NCBI RefSeq assembly: GCF_000974685.2
Contig: NZ_AP018738.1
Span: 2,294,001 to 2,358,000 of the forward strand
Origin: Ferriphaselus amnicola
GTDB lineage: Bacteria; Pseudomonadota; Gammaproteobacteria; Burkholderiales; Gallionellaceae
Length of the DNA stretch: 64,000 bases
Direction of reading: 5' to 3'
The notes below the pieces were generated by a model. That model saw only the letters and a program-made list of their open reading frames with translations, made no database searches and was not told the origin of the DNA. The stretch's first letter is position 1. Every line of letters starts with the position of its first letter. This document shows positions 35,413 to 43,584 of the stretch, in pieces. The translations under genes and the position numbers were made by a program.

Positions 35413-36600
35413 TTAAACCACGAACTTCTTGGTGATGTCATTCAGATCATGGGCTGTTTGCACCATTTGCTGTACGTCCGACAAACAGGATGCAGTGTAT
35501 TGAGCCACATCATCGGTGCGCACCTCATTTTCAGCGATACGGGTACGCACGATACCCACTAAAGTCTGCTGATCATCAGCGGCTTCGCGCACCGCATCGA
35601 CCGAGTGCCTCATCGCCGAAGTCGATTGCTCGATTTGCACAAATATCTCCGAGGAAAGCCTAGATGCTTCAAGACCTTCGCGCACAGCACCCGCATTCTC
35701 ATTCGACAGTTCCACCGTGGAGGCGACATCCTGACTGACGCGCTTAAGCACGCTGTCGATACGTCTCGTCGCTTGTGCGGCTTGCTCGGAGAGCTTCCTA
35801 ACCTCATCCGCCACGACCGCAAACCCGCGCCCCTGCTCCCCAGCGCGAGCGGCTTCGATCGCCGCGTTCAATGCCAGAAGATTAGTCTGATCCGCAATTG
35901 CACGAATATCCGCGATCGCCGCCTCCACCTCTTTCGCACTGGTTTGCAGGCTAGTCGCATTGGCAGAGATTTTTTTGCTAGCCGTATCCAGTACGGAGAT
36001 CGCTTGTTCGGATGCCTTGACGTGGGTCACGCCCAACTGAACCAAACTATCAACGGAGGATGCCCCCTCCCCCGCCTCGCTGGACAAAGTCAGGATCGAG
36101 TCCGATGCATCGGACAGCCCATTGACCACATGAATGATCTCCCGTGAATTGGAACGGTGCTCCGCCATATTTCCATCCAGCGATGACATAGTTTCGCCGA
36201 TCTCACGGGCCGAGTTATCGACGACATTGGCAGCGCTGGATATGTCTTTGATTGTCTCGCGCAAGCTCATGGTCATGGCATCGAAGCCTTCGGTGATCTC
36301 ACCTATCGTGTCGCGGCTACGCACTCCGCACCCTTCACGCAGATCACCCTTGCGTATCCGATCAGCCGCCATCGCCACTTGGTGCAACTTACTCAACAAC
36401 AGCAAGGTAAGCAGTCGATGGTTGATAACGCCAATCGTCACCCCCGCCACGACGCAACCGATGCAGAACCAAAGCAGCATCCCATCTTTCCAAACCACGA
36501 ACAGGTTCGCGTAGAAAGGAAAGACCAGCCCCATGCTCAGACCAAAGCCAAGAAACGATAATTTCAACTGCCCAAGTATTGAAGAATGTCCGTTGCTCAT
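35413..36600 (-). CDS. methyl-accepting chemotaxis protein
   Basis: About 395 residues. Two helices near the N-terminus ([20 protein letters not shown] and [18 protein letters not shown]) are separated by only a few residues, so there is practically no periplasmic sensor domain. A HAMP-like segment follows, then the signalling domain with the hairpin tip [36 protein letters not shown]. It may sense membrane state, redox potential or an internal signal. The ATG at 36600 is chosen, preceded by GGGGGA. There is no chemotaxis operon nearby. Confidence 0.92.
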   Translation of the reverse strand: MSNGHSSILGQLKLSFLGFGLSMGLVFPFYANLFVVWKDGMLLWFCIGCVVAGVTIGVINHRLLTLLLLSKLHQVAMAADRIRKGDLREGCGVRSRDTIGEITEGFDAMTMSLRETIKDISSAANVVDNSAREIGETMSSLDGNMAEHRSNSREIIHVVNGLSDASDSILTLSSEAGEGASSVDSLVQLGVTHVKASEQAISVLDTASKKISANATSLQTSAKEVEAAIADIRAIADQTNLLALNAAIEAARAGEQGRGFAVVADEVRKLSEQAAQATRRIDSVLKRVSQDVASTVELSNENAGAVREGLEASRLSSEIFVQIEQSTSAMRHSVDAVREAADDQQTLVGIVRTRIAENEVRTDDVAQYTASCLSDVQQMVQTAHDLNDITKKFVV

Positions 36601-36773
36601 AATTCCCCCACGCTGATTTACCAGCCTTACATTGGTCACTGCCCATCCTCACTATCGGCGATACCCCTGCTCACTTTAGTGGAAAGTATCGAAACTCGAT
36701 AGAAATTCATGCCGGTTAGACTTTCCGTGACCAACCCATTAAACTCGCGCACTTTTTTCACGGGACGCACATC

Positions 36774-38408
36774 ATGTCCGACGACATCGTATCCTCATCC
36801 AACGCTGCCGCGCCGAGCGAACTCATCGCGCGCGAAGTGGCGCGTCGCCGCACCTTTGGCATCATATCCCACCCGGATGCGGGCAAGACCACGCTGACCG
36901 AAAAGCTGCTGCTGTTCTCGGGCGCGATCCAGATGGCCGGTGCGGTGAAGGCGCGCAAGAGCGGTCGCCATGCCACGTCCGACTTTTTGGAGATCGAAAA
37001 GCAGCGCGGCATCTCGGTGGCCTCGTCGGTGATGCAGTTCGAGTACCGCGACCACGTGGTGAACCTGCTCGACACCCCTGGCCACCAAGACTTCTCCGAA
37101 GACACCTACCGTGTGCTGACCGCCGTGGACTCGGCGCTGATGGTGATCGACGCCGCCAAGGGCGTGGAAGCGCAGACCATCAAGCTGCTGGACGTGTGCC
37201 GGATGCGCGCCACGCCCATCGTTACCTTCATGAACAAGATGGACCGCGAAGTGCGCGATTCGCTGGAATTGCTGGACGAGGTCGAGTCGGTGCTCAACAT
37301 CCAGTGCGCGCCGGTGACTTGGCCGCTGGGCATGGGCAAGACCTTCCGGGGCGTTTACCACCTGCTGCGCGACGAGATCCTGCTATTCACGCCGGGCGAA
37401 GAGCGCGCCGATGGCGAGGTGGAGATCATCAAGGGTATCGACAATCCGATCCTCGCCGAGCGCTTCCCGCTGGAGATCGAGCAACTCAAGATGGAGGTCG
37501 AGCTGGTGCATGGCGCATCGCACCCCTTCGATCTGGAACAGTTTCTTGCCGGCAAACAGACACCAGTGTTCTTCGGCTCCGCCATCAACAACTTCGGCGT
37601 GCGCGAGATCCTCAACGCGCTGATCGACTGGGCACCCGCGCCGCGCGAACGCGACGCTTCCGTGCGCAGCGTCGAACCGACCGAACAGCCGTTCTCCGGT
37701 TTCGTGTTCAAGATCCAGGCCAACATGGACCCGGCGCACCGTGACCGCATCGCCTTTTTGCGTGTCTGCTCCGGCCACTTCGAGCGGGGCATGAAGATGA
37801 AGCACCTGCGCATCGGCAAAGAGATTCGCGTCTCCAGCGTGGTGACCTTCATGGCCTCCAGCCGCGAACAAGCTGAAGAGGCCTATGCGGGCGACATCAT
37901 CGGCCTGCCCAACCACGGCAACATGCAGATCGGCGACAGCTTCTCCGAAGGCGAACTGCTGCAATTCACCGGCATTCCCTACTTCGCACCGGACTTCTTC
38001 CGCGTGGTACGCATCCGCAACCCGCTCAAGATCAAGCAGCTGCATAAAGGCTTGCAACAGCTGGGCGAGGAAGGTGCGGTGCAGGTGTTCAAACCCGTGG
38101 ATGGCGGCGATCTCATCATCGGCGCGGTCGGCATGTTGCAGTTCGACGTAGTGGCCAGCCGCTTGCAAGGCGAATACGGCGTGGATGCGATGTTCGAGAG
38201 CGCCTCGATCAGCAGCGCACGCTGGGTGAGCTGCGAAGACAAGAAGATCTTCGCCGACTTCGAGAAAGCCCTGTCGCACAACCTCGCCATCGACGCGGCA
38301 GGCAACCTCGCCTACCTCGCGCCCAACAATGTCAACCTGAGGCTGACGCAGGAAAGATGGCCAAAGGTGGTGTTCCATACCACGCGTGAACACGCGGCGA
38401 AGCTATGA
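36774..38408 (+). CDS. prfC: peptide chain release factor 3
   Basis: GTPase of 544 residues that recycles release factors RF1 and RF2 from the ribosome. G1 is [12 protein letters not shown], followed by [16 protein letters not shown]3 [14 protein letters not shown] and G4 NKMDRE, with EF-G-like domains II and III after it. Its stop overlaps the ATG of the S4 protein gene (ATGA), and two further translation-related genes follow, giving an apparent translation quality operon (prfC, S4 protein, arfB). Confidence 0.96.
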   Translation: MSDDIVSSSNAAAPSELIAREVARRRTFGIISHPDAGKTTLTEKLLLFSGAIQMAGAVKARKSGRHATSDFLEIEKQRGISVASSVMQFEYRDHVVNLLDTPGHQDFSEDTYRVLTAVDSALMVIDAAKGVEAQTIKLLDVCRMRATPIVTFMNKMDREVRDSLELLDEVESVLNIQCAPVTWPLGMGKTFRGVYHLLRDEILLFTPGEERADGEVEIIKGIDNPILAERFPLEIEQLKMEVELVHGASHPFDLEQFLAGKQTPVFFGSAINNFGVREILNALIDWAPAPRERDASVRSVEPTEQPFSGFVFKIQANMDPAHRDRIAFLRVCSGHFERGMKMKHLRIGKEIRVSSVVTFMASSREQAEEAYAGDIIGLPNHGNMQIGDSFSEGELLQFTGIPYFAPDFFRVVRIRNPLKIKQLHKGLQQLGEEGAVQVFKPVDGGDLIIGAVGMLQFDVVASRLQGEYGVDAMFESASISSARWVSCEDKKIFADFEKALSHNLAIDAAGNLAYLAPNNVNLRLTQERWPKVVFHTTREHAAKL

Positions 38409-38623
38409 ACCAGACCGTCGATTTCCACCTGCGCGGCGAATTCGTCGCCCTCAACGACCTGCTCAAACTCACCGGCGTGTGCGACTCCGGCGGCGCGGGC
38501 AAGATGATGGTGGCCGAGGGCATGGTCTCCGTGGACGGCGTGCTCGAACTGCGCAAGACGGCCAAGATTCGCGCCGGTCAGGTGGTCACTCTGGGCGACG
38601 TGACCATCCGCGTGCTGGCCTAA
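38405..38623 (+). CDS. YbcJ-like S4-domain RNA-binding protein
   Basis: 72 residues, entirely an S4-like fold: [40 protein letters not shown], then KIRAGQVV. Proteins of this kind bind structured RNA and are linked with ribosome assembly or rescue. It is translationally coupled to prfC and followed four bases later by arfB. Confidence 0.9.
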   Translation: MNQTVDFHLRGEFVALNDLLKLTGVCDSGGAGKMMVAEGMVSVDGVLELRKTAKIRAGQVVTLGDVTIRVLA

Positions 38624-38626
38624 GCC

Positions 38627-39040
38627 ATGCTCTATCTCGCCCCCGGCCTGTTGCTTTCTCTGCGCGAGATCGAGTTCTTGGCGATCCGCGCGCAGGGGGC
38701 GGGTGGGCAGAACGTCAACAAGGTGTCGAGCGCGGTGCAGCTGCGTTTCGACATCCCAGCCTCCAGCCTGCCGGATGACTTCAAACAACGTGTACTGAAC
38801 CTCGCCGATCAGCGTATCAGCAAGGAGGGCGTGCTAGTGATCAAGGCGCAGGAGCATCGCAATCAGGAACAGAATCGCAACGAGGCGTTGCGGCGACTGA
38901 AGGCTGTGCTGCAAAGCGTGGCGACACCACCGAAGAACCGCATCGCCACCAAACCCACGCGCGGCTCGCAGCAGCGGCGCATCGAGAGCAAGACCAAACG
39001 CGGCGCGGTGAAGCAATTGCGCGGTAGGGTGAACGAATAA
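38627..39040 (+). CDS. arfB: alternative ribosome-rescue factor B (peptidyl-tRNA hydrolase)
   Basis: 137-residue member of the YaeJ/ArfB class, which hydrolyses peptidyl-tRNA on stalled ribosomes. The catalytic GGQ is in QGAGGQNVNKVSSAVQLRF. The C-terminal basic tail (RGSQQRRIESKTKRGAVKQL) is the part that enters the empty mRNA channel in known members. It is in one run with prfC and the S4 protein. Confidence 0.94.
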   Translation: MLYLAPGLLLSLREIEFLAIRAQGAGGQNVNKVSSAVQLRFDIPASSLPDDFKQRVLNLADQRISKEGVLVIKAQEHRNQEQNRNEALRRLKAVLQSVATPPKNRIATKPTRGSQQRRIESKTKRGAVKQLRGRVNE

Positions 39041-39042
39041 TC

Positions 39043-39588
39043 ATGGCCATCAAATCCACCGTCTTCAAAGCCAACCTCCAGATCGCCGATATGGAGCGGC
39101 ATTATTACGCCGACCACTCGCTGACGCTGGCGCGCCATCCGTCCGAGACGGACGAACGGATGATGGTGCGGCTGCTGGCCTTTGCGCTGCACGCGCACGA
39201 GTGGCTGGATTTCGGGCGCGGGTTGAGTGCGGACGACGAGCCTGCGCTGTGGCAGAAAGACCTGACTGGGGCGATCCAGCTGTGGCTGGATGTCGGGCTG
39301 CCGGACGAGAAGTTGATCCGCCGCGCTTGCGGCCGTGCCGATCAGGTAGTGCAGTACGCCTACGGCGGTCGCGCTGCCGACATCTGGTTCGAGCAGAACA
39401 AGAACGCGTTCGCTCGCTTGAAGAACCTCACCGTGTACCAACTTCCTTCCGAGCAGACGGTCGCGTTGTCCAAGCTGGCGCAGCGCACCATGTCGTTGCA
39501 GGCCACCATCCAAGACGGGCAATGCTGGATCAGCGACGGCAAAGAGAGTGTGCTGATCGAACGAGTACGGCTCACGCCCGGCGCTTGA
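39043..39588 (+). CDS. yaeQ: YaeQ-family protein
   Basis: 181 residues, the usual length. Family features are MAIKSTVFKANLQIADMERH, YADHSLTLARHPSETDERMM, and ADDEPALWQKDLTGAIQLWL. YaeQ has a PD-(D/E)XK-nuclease-like fold of unclear activity. It begins two bases after arfB and so probably belongs to the same transcript. Confidence 0.93.
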   Translation: MAIKSTVFKANLQIADMERHYYADHSLTLARHPSETDERMMVRLLAFALHAHEWLDFGRGLSADDEPALWQKDLTGAIQLWLDVGLPDEKLIRRACGRADQVVQYAYGGRAADIWFEQNKNAFARLKNLTVYQLPSEQTVALSKLAQRTMSLQATIQDGQCWISDGKESVLIERVRLTPGA

Positions 39589-39667
39589 CCTAAGCCGCCC
39601 GCTCCCCCAAACGGCTGGCGGATGATAAAGTGCGGCCTGTTCTTGAATCCTGATTGGAGTGACGGCG

Positions 39668-39895
39668 ATGAGTCGTTTATTGTTCCTAGCCGCTATCGTG
39701 GCGCTGGTCTATCTGCTACTAAAATCCTATCGTCGTTCGCCACGCAAGCCTCACACGCCTGAAGCCACCGAAGACATGGTGTGTTGCGCATACTGCGGTG
39801 TGAATCTGCCTAAGAGCGAGAGCCTGTTGGCGGATGGAAAACGCTATTGCAACGAGGCACATCGCCGCCTTCATTCCGGCGATCAAGCAGATTAG
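39668..39895 (+). CDS. PP0621-like small membrane protein
   Basis: 75 residues with one N-terminal helix (SRLLFLAAIVALVYLLLK), a polar linker and a C-terminal zinc-ribbon-like part with MVCCAYCGVNLPKSESL and YCNEAHR. This matches the short PP0621-type proteins that commonly precede pilS in betaproteobacteria. The ATG at 39668 is supported by GGAGTGA upstream. It is two bases from the pilS start. Confidence 0.85.
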   Translation: MSRLLFLAAIVALVYLLLKSYRRSPRKPHTPEATEDMVCCAYCGVNLPKSESLLADGKRYCNEAHRRLHSGDQAD

Positions 39896-39897
39896 AC

Positions 39898-41505
39898 GTG
39901 CCATTCCCCTCGCCCTTGCCGCCAGAATTCGGAGCCGCTTCGGCACAAGAGCGGCTATGGCGCTCGCTCTATTTTTACGCAACGTATCGATTGCTGCTCG
40001 GTGGCGTATTTCTGTTCCTGCTCTATCCATTCAGCAACGAGCTCTGGCTGGGCGGCAATGACTCACCCTTATTCTTCTGGACCAGCCTCAGCTACTTCTT
40101 TATCGCCTTGGTGGGCCTCGTCGTGGTTCGGGCCCAACTTCCTAGCTTCACATGGCTGCTCGCCAGCATGGTCGGCGTGGATATCGTCTGCATCGCCTTA
40201 CTGGCCGATGCCAGCGGAGGCATTTCCAGCGGACTAAGTGTGTTGATGCTGGTCTCGCTAGCCGCTGCCGGTTTGGTCAGTCGAGGGCGAACCACCCTGC
40301 TCTACGCGGCGCTCGCCAGCATCGCGGTGTTACTGCAACAAGCTCACTCGGTGCTCACGCGCGGTGTCGCACCGGAACTGTTCATGCAGGTCGGGCTACT
40401 GTGCGTCGCCTATTTCGCCGTCACTTGGTTGGCTCTCCTGTTGGCGAAGTTCGCTACACAAAGCGAGCAACTCGCTCTGTCACGCGGCGTGGAACTGTCT
40501 AATATGGCGGAGGCCAATCGCCTGCTGATCCAAGACTTACCGGACGGTGTGCTGGTGGTCAACGAACACGGCGTCGTTCGCCAGTCCAACCCCAGCGCCT
40601 CACGCCTACTTGAAATAGAGATTGATTCCAGCAGCGAGTGGGCACTCACAGAACTCTCCCCTTTACTGGCCGATCTGTACGCCATGTGGCGCACCGAGCC
40701 TCATCCCACGCACACCACACTCAACGTGCCAGGCCAACCCTCGCCACTGGGCGTGCGCTTTCTTCCGGTGCAACGTGAAGGTTTCTGGGGGGCGGTGATC
40801 GTGCTGGAGGACACTCGGCGGATTCAGGAACAGGCGCAGCAATTCAAGCTCGCCGCCCTAGGCCGACTCACCGCCAGCATCGCTCACGAGGTACGCAATC
40901 CCCTATCCTCGATCAGCTATGCTGCCGAGCTCCTGCGCGAAGAGAAGCGCACCGAGTCGCGCAACCGCATGCTGCAGCTCATCCTGTCCAACGTAGCGCG
41001 GCTCAATCACATGGTGAACGACATCATGCAGCTCAATCGCCGTGATCGCTTGCATCAGGAAAGTTTCGACCTGCATGCTCAGTTGCCGGGGCTAACGAAC
41101 GAGATCATCCAACCCACCGGCCTACCGAAGAAAACCCTCAAGTTGACGCTCGATGGCGCGCTACCCGTCTGCTTCGACCGCGGCCATCTGGAACAGATCC
41201 TATGGAATCTGTGCGGCAATGCGCTGCGTCATTGCCGCCAGCAACCCGGCAGCGTAACCTTGCGCGGCTGGTGCGAAAACGGCCATACCACACTGGAAGT
41301 CAGCGACGATGGCAGCGGCATCCCGCCGGAAGCCGTGCCACATCTGTTCGAGCCGTTCTTCACCACAGAAGCCTCGGGCACAGGCTTGGGGCTCTACATC
41401 TCGCGAGAGTTGTGCGAGGCGAACGGAGCACGGCTGGAATACCGCCCTACGGAGACCGGCGGTGCCAGCTTCAGGATCAGTTTTGGAGGAACGAATGAGC
41501 AATGA
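39898..41505 (+). CDS. pilS: two-component sensor histidine kinase PilS
   Basis: Membrane kinase of about 535 residues for type IV pilus gene control. Residues 20-180 hold about six helices (LLLGGVFLFLLYPF and others). A PAS domain lies near 200-310. HisKA has the phospho-His in SIAHEVRNPLSSISYAAELL near 330, and the ATPase has NLCGNALRH, DDGSGIPPEAV and GTGLGLYI. A GTG at 39898 is chosen as start because it lies directly after the upstream stop; an upstream extension would overlap that gene. It overlaps pilR by 11 bases. Confidence 0.93.
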   Translation: MPFPSPLPPEFGAASAQERLWRSLYFYATYRLLLGGVFLFLLYPFSNELWLGGNDSPLFFWTSLSYFFIALVGLVVVRAQLPSFTWLLASMVGVDIVCIALLADASGGISSGLSVLMLVSLAAAGLVSRGRTTLLYAALASIAVLLQQAHSVLTRGVAPELFMQVGLLCVAYFAVTWLALLLAKFATQSEQLALSRGVELSNMAEANRLLIQDLPDGVLVVNEHGVVRQSNPSASRLLEIEIDSSSEWALTELSPLLADLYAMWRTEPHPTHTTLNVPGQPSPLGVRFLPVQREGFWGAVIVLEDTRRIQEQAQQFKLAALGRLTASIAHEVRNPLSSISYAAELLREEKRTESRNRMLQLILSNVARLNHMVNDIMQLNRRDRLHQESFDLHAQLPGLTNEIIQPTGLPKKTLKLTLDGALPVCFDRGHLEQILWNLCGNALRHCRQQPGSVTLRGWCENGHTTLEVSDDGSGIPPEAVPHLFEPFFTTEASGTGLGLYISRELCEANGARLEYRPTETGGASFRISFGGTNEQ

Positions 41506-42880
41506 GCGACGCCAGACCAGCAACACCGCCGCCCGCGTGCTGCTGGTGGACGACGAGCCAGACATCCTTGAGTTGCTTGAGTTAGCTTTGCTACGGATGG
41601 GGCTGGAAGTGGATCGCGCAGATGGCGTGCATGCCGCACTGGACTGTTTAAAGCACAACGACTATGACTTGTGCCTGACCGACATGCGGATGCAGGACGG
41701 CGAAGGGCTGGACATCGTACGTCACATCACGGCACAGAATCTAGACTTGCCCATCGCCGTCATCACTGCTCACGGCAATATGGAAAGTGCCATCACGGCA
41801 CTCAAGGCTGGCGCATTCGACTACCTGTCCAAACCGGTGTCGCTAGATCAGTTACGTGCGCTGGTCAAATCCGCCATCCACGTCCCTAAACCCGCACCCG
41901 GAAAAACCGAACAAAGCAGCGACGAACGCGGCCTGCTCGGACATGCGCCCGCGATGCAAAAGGTGCGTGATCTGATCGGCCGCGTGGCGCGCAGTCAGGC
42001 TCCGGTGCATATCTGCGGTGAGTCCGGCAGCGGCAAGGAGCTGGCGGCACGTTTAATCGTGGAGCAAAGTCCCCGCCGCGAGCAGACGTTCGTGCCGGTC
42101 AACTGCGGTGCCATCCCCGAGAATCTGATGGAAAGCGAATTCTTCGGTTACCGCAAGGGTGCGTTCACCGGCGCAGAGCAGGATCGCGACGGATTTTTCC
42201 AAGCGGCCAACGGCGGCACGCTGTTCCTCGACGAAGTGGCCGATCTGCCGCTGGCGATGCAGGTCAAGTTGCTGCGCGCCATTCAGGAAAAGAAGGTGCG
42301 CAAGGTCGGTGCGACGCAGGAAGAGGCGGTGGACGTGCGCATCATCAGTGCCACCCACAACGACCTCGCCCAACGCGTGCAGGAAGGCAAGTTCCGCCAA
42401 GACCTGTATTACCGGCTGAATGTCATCAATCTAACGATGCCGCCGCTGCGCGAGCTGCGCGATGACATCCCAGAAATCGCCCAGCGCTTGCTGCTGCGAC
42501 TGCGCGGCGACTCGACTGTGACTTTCGCTCCAGATGCGCTGAGCACACTCGGCGCGTATGCTTTCCCCGGCAATGTGCGCGAACTGGAGAACATCATCGA
42601 ACGTGCGCTGGCATTGTGCGACGGCGTAGCCATCCATGTGGATGATCTACAACTCACGCCCAGCGAGGACGAAACCACCGGCACAGCTCTCGCCGCCGAC
42701 GGTGCCGTGCCGTTGCCAGACTACCTCGACCAAGTCGAACGCAACGAAATCCTCAAGGCTTTAGGACGCACGCGTTTCAATCGCACGGCGGCTGCGCGAA
42801 TGCTAGGCGTGACATTCCGCACCCTGCGCTATCGCATGGAGCGGCTCGGCATCAAGGGGGCGGACAAAGATGAAGGCTGA
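41495..42880 (+). CDS. pilR: sigma-54 response regulator PilR
   Basis: 461-residue NtrC-class activator. A receiver domain (VLLVDDEPD, then CLTDMRMQDGEGLD) is followed by an AAA+ domain with Walker A GESGSGKE near 174, the sigma-54 contact loop GAFTGAEQDRDG and FLDEVADLPL. The C-terminal Fis-type helix-turn-helix (NRTAAARMLGVTFRTLRYRM) binds DNA. The ATG at 41495 has GGAGGA upstream and overlaps the pilS stop. It normally switches on pilA when phosphorylated by PilS; no pilin gene is in the window. Confidence 0.95.
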   Translation: MSNERRQTSNTAARVLLVDDEPDILELLELALLRMGLEVDRADGVHAALDCLKHNDYDLCLTDMRMQDGEGLDIVRHITAQNLDLPIAVITAHGNMESAITALKAGAFDYLSKPVSLDQLRALVKSAIHVPKPAPGKTEQSSDERGLLGHAPAMQKVRDLIGRVARSQAPVHICGESGSGKELAARLIVEQSPRREQTFVPVNCGAIPENLMESEFFGYRKGAFTGAEQDRDGFFQAANGGTLFLDEVADLPLAMQVKLLRAIQEKKVRKVGATQEEAVDVRIISATHNDLAQRVQEGKFRQDLYYRLNVINLTMPPLRELRDDIPEIAQRLLLRLRGDSTVTFAPDALSTLGAYAFPGNVRELENIIERALALCDGVAIHVDDLQLTPSEDETTGTALAADGAVPLPDYLDQVERNEILKALGRTRFNRTAAARMLGVTFRTLRYRMERLGIKGADKDEG

Positions 42881-43406
42881 TGCCGAAGGCTGGTTCAGCG
42901 GTGTGCGCCGCATCGCATCACCGAACTGTGACCGCCGCGCGCCCGGTACAGCGATCTCACTGCTGGTGATCCACAACATCAGCTTGCCCCCGGGCGAATT
43001 CGGCGGCCCGGCGATTGAGCGACTTTTCACCAATACACTGGATTGCGACGCACACCCGTACTACGAACGACTGCACGGACTTAAAGTCTCGGCGCACTTT
43101 CTGATCCGGCGCGATGGCCAACTCATCCAGTTCGTCCCTTGTGGCAAACGTGCTTGGCACGCTGGCGTGTCCGAATGGCAGGGACGCACCCGCTGCAACG
43201 ACTTCTCCGTAGGCATCGAACTGGAAGGCGATGACGACACGCCATTCACCCCAGCCCAGTACGCCACCCTAACTCGCCTAACTCGCCGTCTGCGTCGCCG
43301 TTACCCACTGCGTGACATCGCTGGCCACAGCGACATCGCCCCCAGCCGCAAGACCGATCCCGGCTCGCATTTTGACTGGGATCGCTATCTTTCCAGCCTG
43401 AAATAA
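42870..43406 (+). CDS. ampD: 1,6-anhydro-N-acetylmuramyl-L-alanine amidase
   Basis: Cytoplasmic zinc amidase of peptidoglycan recycling, 178 residues. Zinc ligands and active-site segments are visible: LVIHNISLPPGEFGG, then FLIRRDGQLIQFV, WHAGVSEWQGRTRCND, and the C-terminal DIAGHSDIAPSRKTDPGSHF. The ATG overlaps the pilR stop by 11 bases, an order common in betaproteobacteria. Confidence 0.95.
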   Translation: MKADAEGWFSGVRRIASPNCDRRAPGTAISLLVIHNISLPPGEFGGPAIERLFTNTLDCDAHPYYERLHGLKVSAHFLIRRDGQLIQFVPCGKRAWHAGVSEWQGRTRCNDFSVGIELEGDDDTPFTPAQYATLTRLTRRLRRRYPLRDIAGHSDIAPSRKTDPGSHFDWDRYLSSLK

Positions 43407-43516
43407 GCTCTTCCACAGGCAGTATTTTCTGCCTGAAAACAAGCGATATTTTTTCTGAAAAAGCACTTGCGGAAATTTTGCTTTCCACTAGAATTAGCGC
43501 ATTCCACGCAGCACAA

Positions 43517-43532
43517 ACACCATATGTTGTGG
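43517..43532. promoter_or_regulatory. possible NrdR box upstream of nrdA
   Basis: The sequence acaccatatgttgtgg resembles the NrdR repressor box (acacwatatwgtgt-like) and is partly palindromic. A weaker ccatacaacccaa lies about 30 bp downstream, near the spacing seen for paired boxes. Both are within 70 bp of the nrdA ATG. This is a suggestion from similarity only; nrdR itself is not in the window. Confidence 0.3.
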
Positions 43533-43584
43533 TTTACATCATAAAAACCATACAACCCAATAATTACAAAGGGAGAAATATTCC

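Noticed and set aside
37383-38393. 336-residue reading frame opposite prfC
   Set aside because: Antisense shadow from strong codon bias; His- and Ala-rich without any family.
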